Source: Lachnospiraceae bacterium (GTDB lineage: Bacteria; Bacillota; Clostridia; Lachnospirales; Lachnospiraceae). From it: 48,342 nucleotides of DNA. A program made the position numbers and the translations under genes. Under the pieces are notes generated by a model, which was given only the letters and a program-made list of their open reading frames with translations, made no database searches and was not told the origin of the DNA. Positions within the stretch are counted from its first letter, which is position 1. Every line of letters begins with the position of its first letter. The stretch covers positions 1 to 48,342 of the forward strand of contig JAFLTG010000013.1 of the NCBI GenBank assembly GCA_022510545.1, read 5' to 3'. Below are positions 9,216 through 17,641 of the stretch, one piece after another.

Positions 9216-9245
9216 GAGGAAGAACCGCTATTACGATTCTTCCTC
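9216..9245. terminator. Hairpin between the convergent helicase and DUF1292 genes
   Basis: GAGGAAGAA (9216-9224) pairs with TTCTTCCTC (9237-9245) as a perfect 9-bp stem with a 12-base loop. The right arm is also the last codons of the minus-strand DUF1292 gene. Neither side has a clear T tract, so termination is possible in either direction but not certain. Confidence 0.4.
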
Positions 9246-9557
9246 ATCCTCCATAAGCTCATCAAACTCAGCCGAGTCCAAATATTCATCAAATGCTTCT
9301 CCCACAGCTTCGTATTCATCATCATCTTCAATGTATTCTAAAACCGGTTCATCATTAGGGTTTTCTTCATTTTCAAAGTAACGGTAGAACCATACTTCAC
9401 CGCTTTCATTCTGACCCTGCTCGTTCAGTGGTAAAAGTACGATATAATCTTGATTTGAGACAGTGAGAATTGTTATAACGGCACAGGTAACATGGCTGCC
9501 ATCATCCAAATCCAGGTCAACTGTCATTTCTTCTGCATCATATCCCTCGTTCTGCAT
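9231..9557 (-). CDS. DUF1292 domain protein
   Basis: A 108-residue, very acidic protein. The core (about residues 10-70, with LDLDDGSHVTCAVITILTV, then YIVLLPL and VWFYRY) matches DUF1292, a family of small cytoplasmic Firmicutes proteins of unknown function (YrzB type). The C-terminus is a run of aspartate and glutamate. AAAGGTAGG lies upstream of ATG 9557. It is a lone minus-strand gene between two + strand transcription units, convergent with the helicase gene and divergent from the GH13 gene. I can assign the family but no role. Confidence 0.8.
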   Translation of the reverse strand: MQNEGYDAEEMTVDLDLDDGSHVTCAVITILTVSNQDYIVLLPLNEQGQNESGEVWFYRYFENEENPNDEPVLEYIEDDDEYEAVGEAFDEYLDSAEFDELMEDEEES

Positions 9558-9684
9558 AATAAACCTACCTTTCTTTTAACCTACAACAACATTTTAATTA
9601 ATAAATTTTTTGTTAAAATGCTGATTGGATAGCTATATTTTACAGAAATTTGGCAATATATTCAATGGATAATTAAAATTTTGT

Positions 9685-9712
9685 TTGGCATATTGGATAA
9701 AAATGGTATAAT
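9685..9712 (+). promoter_or_regulatory. Sigma-A type promoter for the GH13 gene
   Basis: TTGGCA (9685-9690), 16 bases, then TATAAT (9707-9712): one mismatch to the -35 consensus and a perfect -10. It lies in the 296-base gap between the DUF1292 and GH13 starts and would give a leader of about 135 bases. That leader is AT-rich; I see no known riboswitch in it. Confidence 0.6.
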
Positions 9713-9853
9713 AGTATTAAATTATTACAATGGAGATATATTTTCTATTGGAAAATCACAATGATATAAGGCTGATTAGTGTGATTTACAACAAGTAAAT
9801 TATATTGATAATTATGGGCAATGCGGATAACAAACACAAATTCGGAGGATTGA

Positions 9854-11932
9854 ATGCAGAAATCTTTTAACATAATATCTTCAACAATATACCCTTTAGG
9901 AGTTCGTTTTACAGCGGCCGGTTTACATATAGCGTTAGTTTGCGAGGATAGGGAAGAGTGCGGCCTTCTTTTGTTTGACAGGCACCATAAAGATGGGATA
10001 AAGATTCCTTTTCCTAAGGAATTTAGAAAAGGGAATATTTATTCTATGTTGCTTAAGGGTTATCAGAATAGGAACTGTTCATATCTTTTTTATCATGGAG
10101 AAAAGGTATATCAGGATCCATATGCAAAGGCACTTGAAAATAACAGGAAATACGGAGAAACAGCAAAACAGCCCGCACACTGTAAAGTACTTAGTGAAAG
10201 CTACGACTGGGAAGGTGACAGAAACCTTGCAATTCCGTTTGAAGACAGTATTTTTTACATGCTGCATGTGCGGGGCTTTACCAAACACAGAACCTCCGGT
10301 GTGAATCATAAAGGCACTTATGCGGGTATTGTGGAAAAGATACCTTATCTTAAATATCTTGGCGTTACTGCAATTTTGCTTATGCCGACCTATGAATTTG
10401 ATGAGGTATTCCATGAAGATAAACGCAGTATAAGTATGGAACAGGCTGCTGCAAATTATAAAGATAAACCTATTGACTCATCCAGTCAAGGAGATGCGGG
10501 TGTGCGCATAAATTACTGGGGATATCAGGAAGGGTTGTATCTCTTGCCAAAGTATGCATATTCATATTCTAAAGATGCAATAAGTGAATTTAAGGATATG
10601 GTAAAAGAGCTGCATAAAAACGGAATCGAGGTAATGATGCAATTCTATCTGCCTCCCAGCCTCTCCTATGTAAAAATACTGGAGATTATAATGCATTGGA
10701 TTATAGAATACCACATTGACGGATTTCAACTTATGGGCGTGGATATTCCTATGCAGATGTTGTGCAAAGAGCCTCTCTTGGCAGAAACTAAACTTATCGG
10801 AGAAAAAGACTATAACTTTCAGATGCTGTCTGAAAATACAAGAATATCAGGTTATTCAGGAGGCAACTCGGAATATTCGTATTGCAACTTCGGTTATATG
10901 AACGATGCCTTTTTATATGATATGAGAAAGCTGTTAAAAGGCGATTCAGATATGATTGAGAGTTTTATTTATCGATGCAGGGATAATGCCGCAGATAAAG
11001 GTATTGTTAACTATATTGCCAAGCAGGACGGGTTCCGTCTCGCAGATCTGGTAACATATAACACCAAGCATAATGAGGCAAACGGAGAAGATAATAAGGA
11101 CGGTATTTCGCAGAATTATAGTTGGAATTGCGGTATAGAAGGAAAAAGCCGCAAGAAATTTATCCTTAACCTGCGTATGCGCCAGATGAAAAACGCCCTT
11201 ACTTTTGTGATGTTGTCTCAGGGAACGCCATTGATTTATAGCGGTGATGAGTTTGGAAATTCGCAGGATGGCAACAATAATCCGTATTGTCAGGATAATC
11301 CGGTGTGCTGGATTAAGTGGAATATGTTAAAGAGCAATGAGGAACTTTTCAATTATACTAAAGAACTTATTGCACTGAGAAAAAGTCATAAGATACTTCA
11401 CATGGGAACACCGCTTAAAGGGATAGATTATAAATCCTGCGGATATCCGGATATTTCATTCCATGGCAAGGATGCCTGGAGACCAGACACCAGCCAGGAG
11501 AGCAGGAGCATTGGAATTTTGTACTGCTGTAAATATGGAAGTTCTGCCAATAAGAGTGAAGACTCTTATGGAGAAATTAAAGCTGGTGATTCGGCTGCAC
11601 CTGAAAATATCGATGATTCTTATATATATATAGGTATTAATATGCACTGGGAATCTCGAGTATTCGGTCTTCCACAGATGCCAAAAGGATTTGAATGGGT
11701 AAAAGCATATACCACGGAAACTGAATTAAGGTCTAAAAATGAAGATAATGCAGCAACACGGGAAGCTGTTCAGAATATACGGATTCCGGCAAGAACAATT
11801 ATGATATATAAAACCCAAAAAAGCATTAATAATGACATAATATCAAATAAATCAACAATAAAAGAAATTAAACCGACAACTAAAACTTCAAAGAAATCTA
11901 TAAGTAAATCAATAAATAAGGGGAACCAATAG
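9854..11932 (+). CDS. GH13 GlgX/isoamylase-like protein, probably catalytically inactive
   Basis: 692 residues with an N-terminal CBM48-like beta domain (about 8-110), a GH13 barrel beginning with FYMLHVRGFTKH and GTYAGIVEKIPYLKYLGVTAI as in glycogen debranching enzymes (GlgX), and a K/S/N-rich tail. Late motifs are well kept (ADLVTYNTKHNEANGE, TPLIYSGDEFGNSQDGNNNPYCQDN). The active site is not. Region I (DVVxNH) reads QFYLPP at 263-268. Region II (GFRFD) reads GFQLM at 290-294, so the nucleophile Asp is Met294 and the Arg is Gln292. Region IV has KQD in place of HD (Gln391, Asp392). The acid/base Glu may survive as Glu317. An alpha-glucan-binding or regulatory role is likelier than hydrolysis. 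CGGAGGA precedes the ATG; DUF5662 follows 3 bases after the stop. Confidence 0.82.
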   Translation: MQKSFNIISSTIYPLGVRFTAAGLHIALVCEDREECGLLLFDRHHKDGIKIPFPKEFRKGNIYSMLLKGYQNRNCSYLFYHGEKVYQDPYAKALENNRKYGETAKQPAHCKVLSESYDWEGDRNLAIPFEDSIFYMLHVRGFTKHRTSGVNHKGTYAGIVEKIPYLKYLGVTAILLMPTYEFDEVFHEDKRSISMEQAAANYKDKPIDSSSQGDAGVRINYWGYQEGLYLLPKYAYSYSKDAISEFKDMVKELHKNGIEVMMQFYLPPSLSYVKILEIIMHWIIEYHIDGFQLMGVDIPMQMLCKEPLLAETKLIGEKDYNFQMLSENTRISGYSGGNSEYSYCNFGYMNDAFLYDMRKLLKGDSDMIESFIYRCRDNAADKGIVNYIAKQDGFRLADLVTYNTKHNEANGEDNKDGISQNYSWNCGIEGKSRKKFILNLRMRQMKNALTFVMLSQGTPLIYSGDEFGNSQDGNNNPYCQDNPVCWIKWNMLKSNEELFNYTKELIALRKSHKILHMGTPLKGIDYKSCGYPDISFHGKDAWRPDTSQESRSIGILYCCKYGSSANKSEDSYGEIKAGDSAAPENIDDSYIYIGINMHWESRVFGLPQMPKGFEWVKAYTTETELRSKNEDNAATREAVQNIRIPARTIMIYKTQKSINNDIISNKSTIKEIKPTTKTSKKSISKSINKGNQ

Positions 11933-11935
11933 ACA

Positions 11936-12478
11936 ATGTCCAAAGCCTGGATGCATTTTAAAACAATCACATATCATAAGTATCTGGTTATGCAGGGCTG
12001 TTTCAAAGTCGGTCTGTATAAACAGGGGCTTATGCATGATTTATCCAAGTACAGTCCTGCCGAATTCTTAGTTGGTGCCAAGTACTATCAGGGCGACAGA
12101 AGCCCAAATAATGCTGAACGTGAGGATATTGGATATTCTTCAGCCTGGCTTCATCATAAGGGCCGTAATAAACATCATTATGAATACTGGATTGATTACA
12201 GTTCCAAGGAGATTCCGGGAGGAATGGCACCGGCATCAATGCCCAATAAATATATTATTGAGATGCTGATGGACAGGATTGCAGCCTGCAAGGTTTACCA
12301 TGGAGCGGATTATACCGATAGTGACCCGTTAGCTTATTATGAACGCGGCAGGGAACTTTCGATTATGCATAAAAAAACAAAAAAGAAACTGGAATTTCTA
12401 CTGCGTATGCTTGCCGATAGAGGAGAGGAGTATACTTTCCGCTACATAAGGAGACATATTTTGAAAAACGGCAGATGA
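11936..12478 (+). CDS. DUF5662 family protein
   Basis: A 180-residue protein resembling DUF5662: KAWMHFKTITYHKYLVMQ at the start, GLMHDLSKYSPAEF (about 31-44), then AWLHHKGRNKHHYEYW (about 70-85). The ordered His and Asp residues (HDLSKYSP, HHKGRNKHHYEYW) suggest a metal site like that of helical HD-type phosphohydrolases, but no activity is known to me. AAGGGGAAC lies about 10 bases before the ATG. It starts 3 bases after the GH13 stop and is surely in that operon; the link between them is not obvious. Confidence 0.75.
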   Translation: MSKAWMHFKTITYHKYLVMQGCFKVGLYKQGLMHDLSKYSPAEFLVGAKYYQGDRSPNNAEREDIGYSSAWLHHKGRNKHHYEYWIDYSSKEIPGGMAPASMPNKYIIEMLMDRIAACKVYHGADYTDSDPLAYYERGRELSIMHKKTKKKLEFLLRMLADRGEEYTFRYIRRHILKNGR

Positions 12479-12564
12479 TATAAATAAACCGCATATGGCA
12501 TAGTAGCATATAACTCTTTTTTTGCATAATATATCTTATGAAAAAAAGAGAGGATGCTATACCT

Positions 12565-12843
12565 ATGAATACATGGATCATTTTATTATTTTTATTGCTT
12601 GCAAATTCTAATTCAAATTGCGGATGCCAGTCAGATGACGACTATAATTACAGAACCGGTAATGACGGTTTTGGCAGAAACAGCAACCGTAACGGTGGAA
12701 GAGGCTGGAATAATGATGATGATGACTGCGGCTGCGGTGATTCCGGAAATAATGATTTCGGATACAATGATAACGAATCAAGATTTGATTCACCGCGGTT
12801 TGGAAGCAGAGAAACCAGCAGTTGTGAAGAAACCGATGATTAA
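12565..12843 (+). CDS. Small Asn/Asp/Gly-rich protein with hydrophobic N-terminus and two CGC motifs
   Basis: From ATG 12565 (GAGAGGA about 10 bases upstream) the product is 92 residues: MNTWIILLFLLLANSNSN, then a low-complexity region rich in N, D, G, S and R. Cys-Gly-Cys occurs twice, as NCGCQSDDD near residue 18 and DDDDCGCGDSG near residue 57, plus a late Cys. The hydrophobic start could be a signal or anchor; there is no canonical lipobox. An upstream ATG at 12538 has no ribosome binding site. I do not recognise the family. Acidic flanks around CGC suggest metal or surface binding, but that is inference. A terminator follows, closing the GH13-DUF5662 unit or a separate small unit. Confidence 0.55.
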   Translation: MNTWIILLFLLLANSNSNCGCQSDDDYNYRTGNDGFGRNSNRNGGRGWNNDDDDCGCGDSGNNDFGYNDNESRFDSPRFGSRETSSCEETDD

Positions 12844-12889
12844 ACGAAATAACGATAATTGTACGATAAATCGATAGTTATGTTTTCAG

Positions 12890-12919
12890 GGCATTCACTT
12901 ATCCGGGTGAATGCCTTTT
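12890..12919 (+). terminator. Intrinsic terminator before trpS
   Basis: GGCATTCAC (12890-12898) pairs perfectly with GTGAATGCC (12907-12915) across an 8-base loop and is followed by TTTT. A standard Rho-independent terminator on the + strand. Confidence 0.85.
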
Positions 12920-13016
12920 AAATTAAGATTTCAAGCTGATAATAAGCTTCTTAATGGGTTGACGAACAGGGACGGCAATGATAAACTAAATTTTGAAATT
13001 AATTTGGAAGGTATAG

Positions 13017-14030
13017 GTGATTTTAATGATAGACGGAAATAAAGTTTTATTCAGCGGAATGCAGGCGACGGGAAATCTTACGCTCGGAAATTATCTTGGA
13101 GCTTTAAAGAACTGGATAACTCTTAGTGATGAATATCAGTGTTTTTATTCGGTAGTTGATCTCCATTCCATAACGGTCCGTCAGGATCCGGCAGAACTTA
13201 GGAAACGTTCCAGAAATCTTCTTGCCTTATATATTGCCGCAGGATTGGATCCTGAGAAAAACTGTATATATTATCAGTCACATGTTTCTGCTCATGCAGA
13301 GCTTTCATGGATACTTAACTGCTTTACATACATGGGCGAGTTAAATCGTATGACCCAGTACAAGGATAAGGCAGCCAAACACGCAGACAACATCAACGCC
13401 GGCCTTTTCACTTATCCGGTACTTATGGCAGCCGATATACTTTTGTATCAGGCTGATGTAGTTCCCGTAGGCAAGGACCAAATGCAGCACTTAGAGATTA
13501 CAAGGGATATTGCACAGCGTTTTAATGCGATTTACGGCGATGTGTTTACTATTCCAGAGCCTTATATCGGCAAATCCGGTGCAAGTATTAAATCCCTTCA
13601 GAATCCTGAGAAAAAGATGTCCAAATCAGATGAGAACCCGAATGCAAGCATTTATCTAATGGATGATGAAGATACGATAATGCGTAAATTCAAACGTGCA
13701 GTAACGGATTCTGAAGGCTGTGTGCGGTACAATGAAGAACAGCCGGGAATCCATAATCTAATAGATATATATTGCGCCTGCACCGGAAAAACCCCACAAG
13801 AAACAGAACGTGAGTTCGATGGCAAGGGCTATGGCGACTTTAAGACGGCTGTTGGAGAATCTGTTGTGGAAATACTCAAACCTATGCAGAAGAGATTTGA
13901 AGAACTAAGCCAAGATAAGGCATATATTGATAATGTTATTAAAACCAATGCTGAAAAAGCGGGCTATTATGCCGGAAAAACCCTTAGAAAAGTACAGAAA
14001 AAAGTGGGTTTCCCGGAAAGAATCAGATAA
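13017..14030 (+). CDS. trpS: Tryptophan--tRNA ligase
   Basis: A class I synthetase of 337 residues that charges tRNA-Trp. FSGMQATGNLTLGNYLGAL near the N-terminus carries the HIGH-equivalent motif (GNYLG, about 24), and KKMSKSDENP at about 200 is the KMSKS loop; MAADILLYQADVVPVGKDQ is the conserved tryptophan/AMP region. The listed start is GTG 13017 with GGAAGG five bases upstream; ATG 13026 would remove three residues and is also possible. It follows a terminator and probably has its own promoter in the 100 bases upstream. I find no T-box leader there, although T-boxes are common before Firmicute synthetase genes. Confidence 0.95.
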   Translation: MILMIDGNKVLFSGMQATGNLTLGNYLGALKNWITLSDEYQCFYSVVDLHSITVRQDPAELRKRSRNLLALYIAAGLDPEKNCIYYQSHVSAHAELSWILNCFTYMGELNRMTQYKDKAAKHADNINAGLFTYPVLMAADILLYQADVVPVGKDQMQHLEITRDIAQRFNAIYGDVFTIPEPYIGKSGASIKSLQNPEKKMSKSDENPNASIYLMDDEDTIMRKFKRAVTDSEGCVRYNEEQPGIHNLIDIYCACTGKTPQETEREFDGKGYGDFKTAVGESVVEILKPMQKRFEELSQDKAYIDNVIKTNAEKAGYYAGKTLRKVQKKVGFPERIR

Positions 14031-14078
14031 TGATAGTATAAATGCTAATATATGTACAAATAATAATACTCTGATATA

Positions 14079-14810
14079 TTATCCGTTAAAGGTATCGGTA
14101 AAATAACCTGAAGTCGATACAGGTTCATTTCCGCCAAGCAGATGGCTTGTATCACCTACAACCTGCGTCCTAAATATTGCTTTACCTGGAATTCGTTCCT
14201 CGGTAGCAAGAATAGTAACTGAAGTGGGCGCTATGTAGAAACCGTGAAGCAGTACAGCCGGGGAAATCCCCAGCAAATGACTCATCATTACAAATGTAAC
14301 ACCCAGATGGCAGAAGAACACTATTGTTGCATCCTGCCCATCGGGTGTTTCTTTATGCTCAGTCACATAATAATTATGATAACGCTTATACCCATACTTA
14401 GCCAAAATATTATCAAGCCCTGTACAGACTTCATCATATGCCGGCAACAATTCCGGATTAGAACGATAAATCTCAGTATTCTTCCAATTCTTTCTATCAT
14501 ACATATCCTCAATTTCCGTCCAATACTCAGGCATAAAATCCCACGGCACCCCATGCCTTCCGGTAGTAGGATCATCAATATAATAACTAAACTCCTTAAG
14601 CCAGGGATATGTAACAGCCTCGCGATCAAGAGCAGCCAGCGAATATGACGCAGTTTTAGCCGCCCTGCCCAACGGAGAACAGTATATGTCTGTAATATTT
14701 TCCCATTTGGAAACTCTTTTCGCTAAAAGAGTGGCCTCACGTACACCTTTCTCGGTTAACGTATCATTAATATAGTCGGGGTCTCCGTGTCTTATAAATA
14801 TAATTCGCAT
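14079..14810 (-). CDS. Histidine phosphatase family protein
   Basis: A phosphoglycerate-mutase-like phosphatase of 243 residues. FIRHGDPDY at residues 5-13 contains the RHG motif with the phospho-accepting His; VFFCHLGVT (about 190) supplies the second catalytic His. The sequence between (YCSPLGRAAKTA, ITDIYCSPL) is normal for the family. The start is ATG 14810, where GGAGG is 7 bases upstream; an ATG at 14828 has no such site. The substrate cannot be told. It converges with trpS, and I see no clear terminator in the 48 bases between them. A TATGGTAGAAT sequence upstream on the minus strand may be part of its promoter. Confidence 0.85.
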   Translation of the reverse strand: MRIIFIRHGDPDYINDTLTEKGVREATLLAKRVSKWENITDIYCSPLGRAAKTASYSLAALDREAVTYPWLKEFSYYIDDPTTGRHGVPWDFMPEYWTEIEDMYDRKNWKNTEIYRSNPELLPAYDEVCTGLDNILAKYGYKRYHNYYVTEHKETPDGQDATIVFFCHLGVTFVMMSHLLGISPAVLLHGFYIAPTSVTILATEERIPGKAIFRTQVVGDTSHLLGGNEPVSTSGYFTDTFNG

Positions 14811-14914
14811 AATTCTGCCTCCATACATCCAACACCTATGAACATTCTACCATACTAAAAGTTTATATTAAATCAAAACTTTATCAATATTTTATTATGC
14901 ATATCCCCATCATT

Positions 14915-14945
14915 TGTTATATAATATCATAGAGCGTAGTATAAT
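14915..14945 (+). promoter_or_regulatory. Candidate promoter for the hflK operon
   Basis: Two TATAAT boxes lie at 14920-14925 and 14940-14945. The second has TTGTTA 19 bases upstream (14915-14920), a long spacer. One of these is likely the -10 for hflK, whose ATG is at 14987 behind AAAGGAGGA. Confidence 0.35.
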
Positions 14946-14986
14946 GTTAGTTAGCGCAATATTACTCTGACAAAGGAGGACACAAT

Positions 14987-16030
14987 ATGTTCGGATCTAA
15001 TCAGCCAAAGCCTGAAAAGCAGACAAAAAGCTTTGCGAATAAGGGAAATGCAGGAAAGACTATAATTCTTATCATAGTAGTAGCAATCTTAGTTGTGCTG
15101 GTAAACAGCTCATATTATACGATACAGGAGGAAGAGCAGGCGGTGGTATGTACATTCGGCGCCCCTAAGGCGGTAACGACCCCCGGACTGCATTTTAAGA
15201 TTCCATTTATACAGACCGTTACCAAGATCAACACCACCATTAAGGGCTTTACGATAGGTTATTCACAGGAAGGGGAAAACATGACGGCTTACGATGATGC
15301 CATGATGATAACCTCTGATTATAATTTTATTAACGTAGATTTCTATGCGGCATACCGTGTAACGGATCCGGTTAAGGCATTGTATGCATCGGAGGATCCG
15401 GTTGAGATACTTAAAAACATTGCACAAAACTGTATAAGGACAACTATTGCTTCCTATACGGTGGACAGCGTGCTGACAACAGGTAAAAATGAGATTCAGG
15501 CTAATATTACACAGATGATTCTTGAAAAACTGGAGTCCTACGATATCGGAATCCAGCTTATAAATATTACCATTCAGGATGCGGAACCGCCTACGGCAGC
15601 TGTAAGCAATGCTTTTAAGGAAGTGGAGACAGCCAAGCAGGGTAAGGAAACGGCTATTAACAATGCCAATAAATACCGTAATGAGCAGATACCGAAAGCT
15701 GAGGCCGAGTCAGATGAGATTCTCCAAAGCGCGGAAGCGCAGAAACAGAAGCGTATTAACGAGGCGAACGGACAGGTAGCAAGATTTAATTCAATGTATG
15801 AAGAGTATGTTAAATACCCCGAAGTAACCAAGAAACGTATGTTTTATGAGGCTATGGAATCCGTGTTGCCGGATATTAAGGTGATAATCGAAAGTTCGGA
15901 TGCTTCTACAAGCACCGTGCTTCCGCTTGACAGTTTTGTGGGAGAAAATTCATCTTCCATAAATTCAACAAATAGAAACAGTCAAAACGACCGTACAGAT
16001 AGTGAAAATACGACAGGAGAGGAGGAATAG
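14987..16030 (+). CDS. hflK: FtsH protease modulator HflK
   Basis: 347 residues: a cytoplasmic N-terminus, one membrane helix (TIILIIVVAILVVLV, about 25-39), then an SPFH/band-7 domain (about 45-235; EEEQAVVCTFG, PGLHFKIPF) and an A/E/K-rich helix (KQGKETAINNANKYRNEQIP). The last 40 residues are Ser/Asn-rich and disordered-looking. HflK and HflC form a large membrane cage around the FtsH protease and modulate it. AAAGGAGGA precedes the ATG by 6-7 bases. It is followed 4 bases after the stop by hflC. FtsH is not in the window. Confidence 0.87.
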   Translation: MFGSNQPKPEKQTKSFANKGNAGKTIILIIVVAILVVLVNSSYYTIQEEEQAVVCTFGAPKAVTTPGLHFKIPFIQTVTKINTTIKGFTIGYSQEGENMTAYDDAMMITSDYNFINVDFYAAYRVTDPVKALYASEDPVEILKNIAQNCIRTTIASYTVDSVLTTGKNEIQANITQMILEKLESYDIGIQLINITIQDAEPPTAAVSNAFKEVETAKQGKETAINNANKYRNEQIPKAEAESDEILQSAEAQKQKRINEANGQVARFNSMYEEYVKYPEVTKKRMFYEAMESVLPDIKVIIESSDASTSTVLPLDSFVGENSSSINSTNRNSQNDRTDSENTTGEEE

Positions 16031-16034
16031 CATT

Positions 16035-17081
16035 ATGTTCAATCAGAATAATCAGGCAACTGAAGAATATGAAAGATATAACTCAGACGGCACCAAAAAG
16101 GGTTCCGGCAATGTGAAAAAATCTTTTAATAAAATTCTAATGCTGCTTATTGTTTTAGCCGTTGCAATTGTTGCAGGCAACAGTATGGTAGTGACCAAAG
16201 AGAATCAATATAAACTTATCAGGCGCTTCGGCAGGGTACAAAATGTCGTTGCCCAGGCCGGCCTTAGCTTTAAGCTGCCTTTTGTTGAATCGGTAGACAC
16301 TATTCCCAACCAACTGTTATTGTATGATATTCCGGCATCTGATGTTATAACCTCCGATAAAAAGACAATGATTCTGGACAGCTATGTTTTATGGCAGATT
16401 ACCGATCCGCTTAAATTCGCGCAGACCTTGAGCTGCTCCGTTTCCAATGCGGAAAGGCGTATTGATACGATTGTATACAATGCAACCAAAAATACTATTT
16501 CCAATATGACTCAGGATGAGGTTATAATGAGCCGTGACGGTAAGATGACGGTTACCATAGACCAGACGGAATCGGATGTGGTAAGCAATGACCTTGAAAT
16601 TCCGTCTGAAACCAAGGAAATAATAAATATTAAGTCTTTAACGGACGAAATAATGGAGCAGATAAATCATGTGGAAGCACAGTATGGTATAGAAATCGTC
16701 ACTGTGGAGGCCAAGAAGCTGGATTTACCGGATGATAATAAGCAGGCGGTTTACACCAGAATGATATCCGAAAGGGAGAATATTGCCGCTCAATATACCG
16801 CGGAAGGAAAAGCTCAGGCAAAAATGATTGAAAATACTACAGATAAAGAAGTGTCTATTATGATATCCGATGCGCAGGCCAGTGCGGAGGCTATAATTGC
16901 GGAAGGAGAAGCCGAATATATGAGAATTCTTTCATCAGCTTATTCTGACCCTGAAAAGACAGACTTTTATTCGTTTGTCCGGGCATTGGATGCGCTGGAA
17001 GAAAGCATGAACGGTGATAACAAGACTATTATACTTTCGGACGATTCACCGATTGCACAGATTTTTAACGGAAAGTATTGA
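16035..17081 (+). CDS. hflC: Protease modulator HflC
   Basis: Starting at ATG 16035 behind GGAGAGGAGG, the 348-residue protein has a cytoplasmic tail, one membrane helix (LMLLIVLAVAIVAG, about 35-48), the SPFH domain (VTKENQYKLIRRFG, AGLSFKLPFVESV) and the conserved C-terminal block (QYTAEGKAQAKMIENTTDKE, SDAQASAEAIIAEGEAEYMRI). An upstream start at 16002 inside hflK has no support. It pairs with HflK. Its stop codon is embedded in the TTGA that may start the next gene. Confidence 0.87.
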   Translation: MFNQNNQATEEYERYNSDGTKKGSGNVKKSFNKILMLLIVLAVAIVAGNSMVVTKENQYKLIRRFGRVQNVVAQAGLSFKLPFVESVDTIPNQLLLYDIPASDVITSDKKTMILDSYVLWQITDPLKFAQTLSCSVSNAERRIDTIVYNATKNTISNMTQDEVIMSRDGKMTVTIDQTESDVVSNDLEIPSETKEIINIKSLTDEIMEQINHVEAQYGIEIVTVEAKKLDLPDDNKQAVYTRMISERENIAAQYTAEGKAQAKMIENTTDKEVSIMISDAQASAEAIIAEGEAEYMRILSSAYSDPEKTDFYSFVRALDALEESMNGDNKTIILSDDSPIAQIFNGKY

Positions 17082-17641
17082 AACATATGTTCGATTGTGG
17101 TATGATAGATTCTGATAAAAATCACAGGATACGAAAAGCAGATATTGTTTTTGTGCTTATAATAGGCCTGGCAGCACTAATTGGCTTCTTTATACTGCAA
17201 ATGTATAGTAAAGAGGGCAGTTATGCTGTGGTTTCATATGATGGCTCTGGGATGCTTATGCAGATTTCGTTAGAACAATCTGAACCAAAGTATGTTTTAA
17301 TTACTTATCCTAATATAGACGTGGGAAAAGAAGATAGTGAGAATATAGATATAAGATATGCAGATAGTGATAGTGGCAGTGAAAATGTAAATATACAGGA
17401 ATTTTCCGAAGCTGAGTGGGGAAAGTTCCGGGAAGAAAACCTGTCTTCGTCTATGGAATACAATGTTTTTTTGTATAAAAATTATGAGATATCCATGCTA
17501 TACAGCAGTTGTCCGGATAAGATTTGCGTACACCACCGTGCCATATCAATGACAGGAGAGAATATTATCTGCCTTCCTCATAAACTGGTCATAAAGATTA
17601 CAGGCGATGGCAAAAGCAGCATAGACGGGGTGGCATACTGA
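17078..17641 (+). CDS. NusG domain II-containing membrane protein
   Basis: 187 residues: a short N-terminus, one membrane helix (IVFVLIIGLAALIGFFIL, about 24-41) and an extracytoplasmic beta domain. The C-terminus has the NusG-II signature CPDKICVHHRAIS (Cys145, Cys150), then ENIICLPHKLVIKI. The family is often encoded beside a Gx-transporter gene and redox or FMN-transfer genes; a role in extracytoplasmic redox is likely but unproven. Start is uncertain: TTG 17078 overlaps the hflC stop (TTGA), ATG 17087 is 11 bases from GGAAAG, and ATG 17102 is a third option. The stop overlaps the next start by one base (TGATG). Confidence 0.8.
   Translation: MKHMFDCGMIDSDKNHRIRKADIVFVLIIGLAALIGFFILQMYSKEGSYAVVSYDGSGMLMQISLEQSEPKYVLITYPNIDVGKEDSENIDIRYADSDSGSENVNIQEFSEAEWGKFREENLSSSMEYNVFLYKNYEISMLYSSCPDKICVHHRAISMTGENIICLPHKLVIKITGDGKSSIDGVAY

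Noticed and set aside
12920..13016. Possible T-box leader before trpS
   Set aside because: The gap of about 100 bases is too short and I see no T-box sequence or antiterminator pair.
14031..14078. Terminator between convergent trpS and the histidine phosphatase gene
   Set aside because: Only short AT-rich palindromes are present; no GC stem with a T tract.
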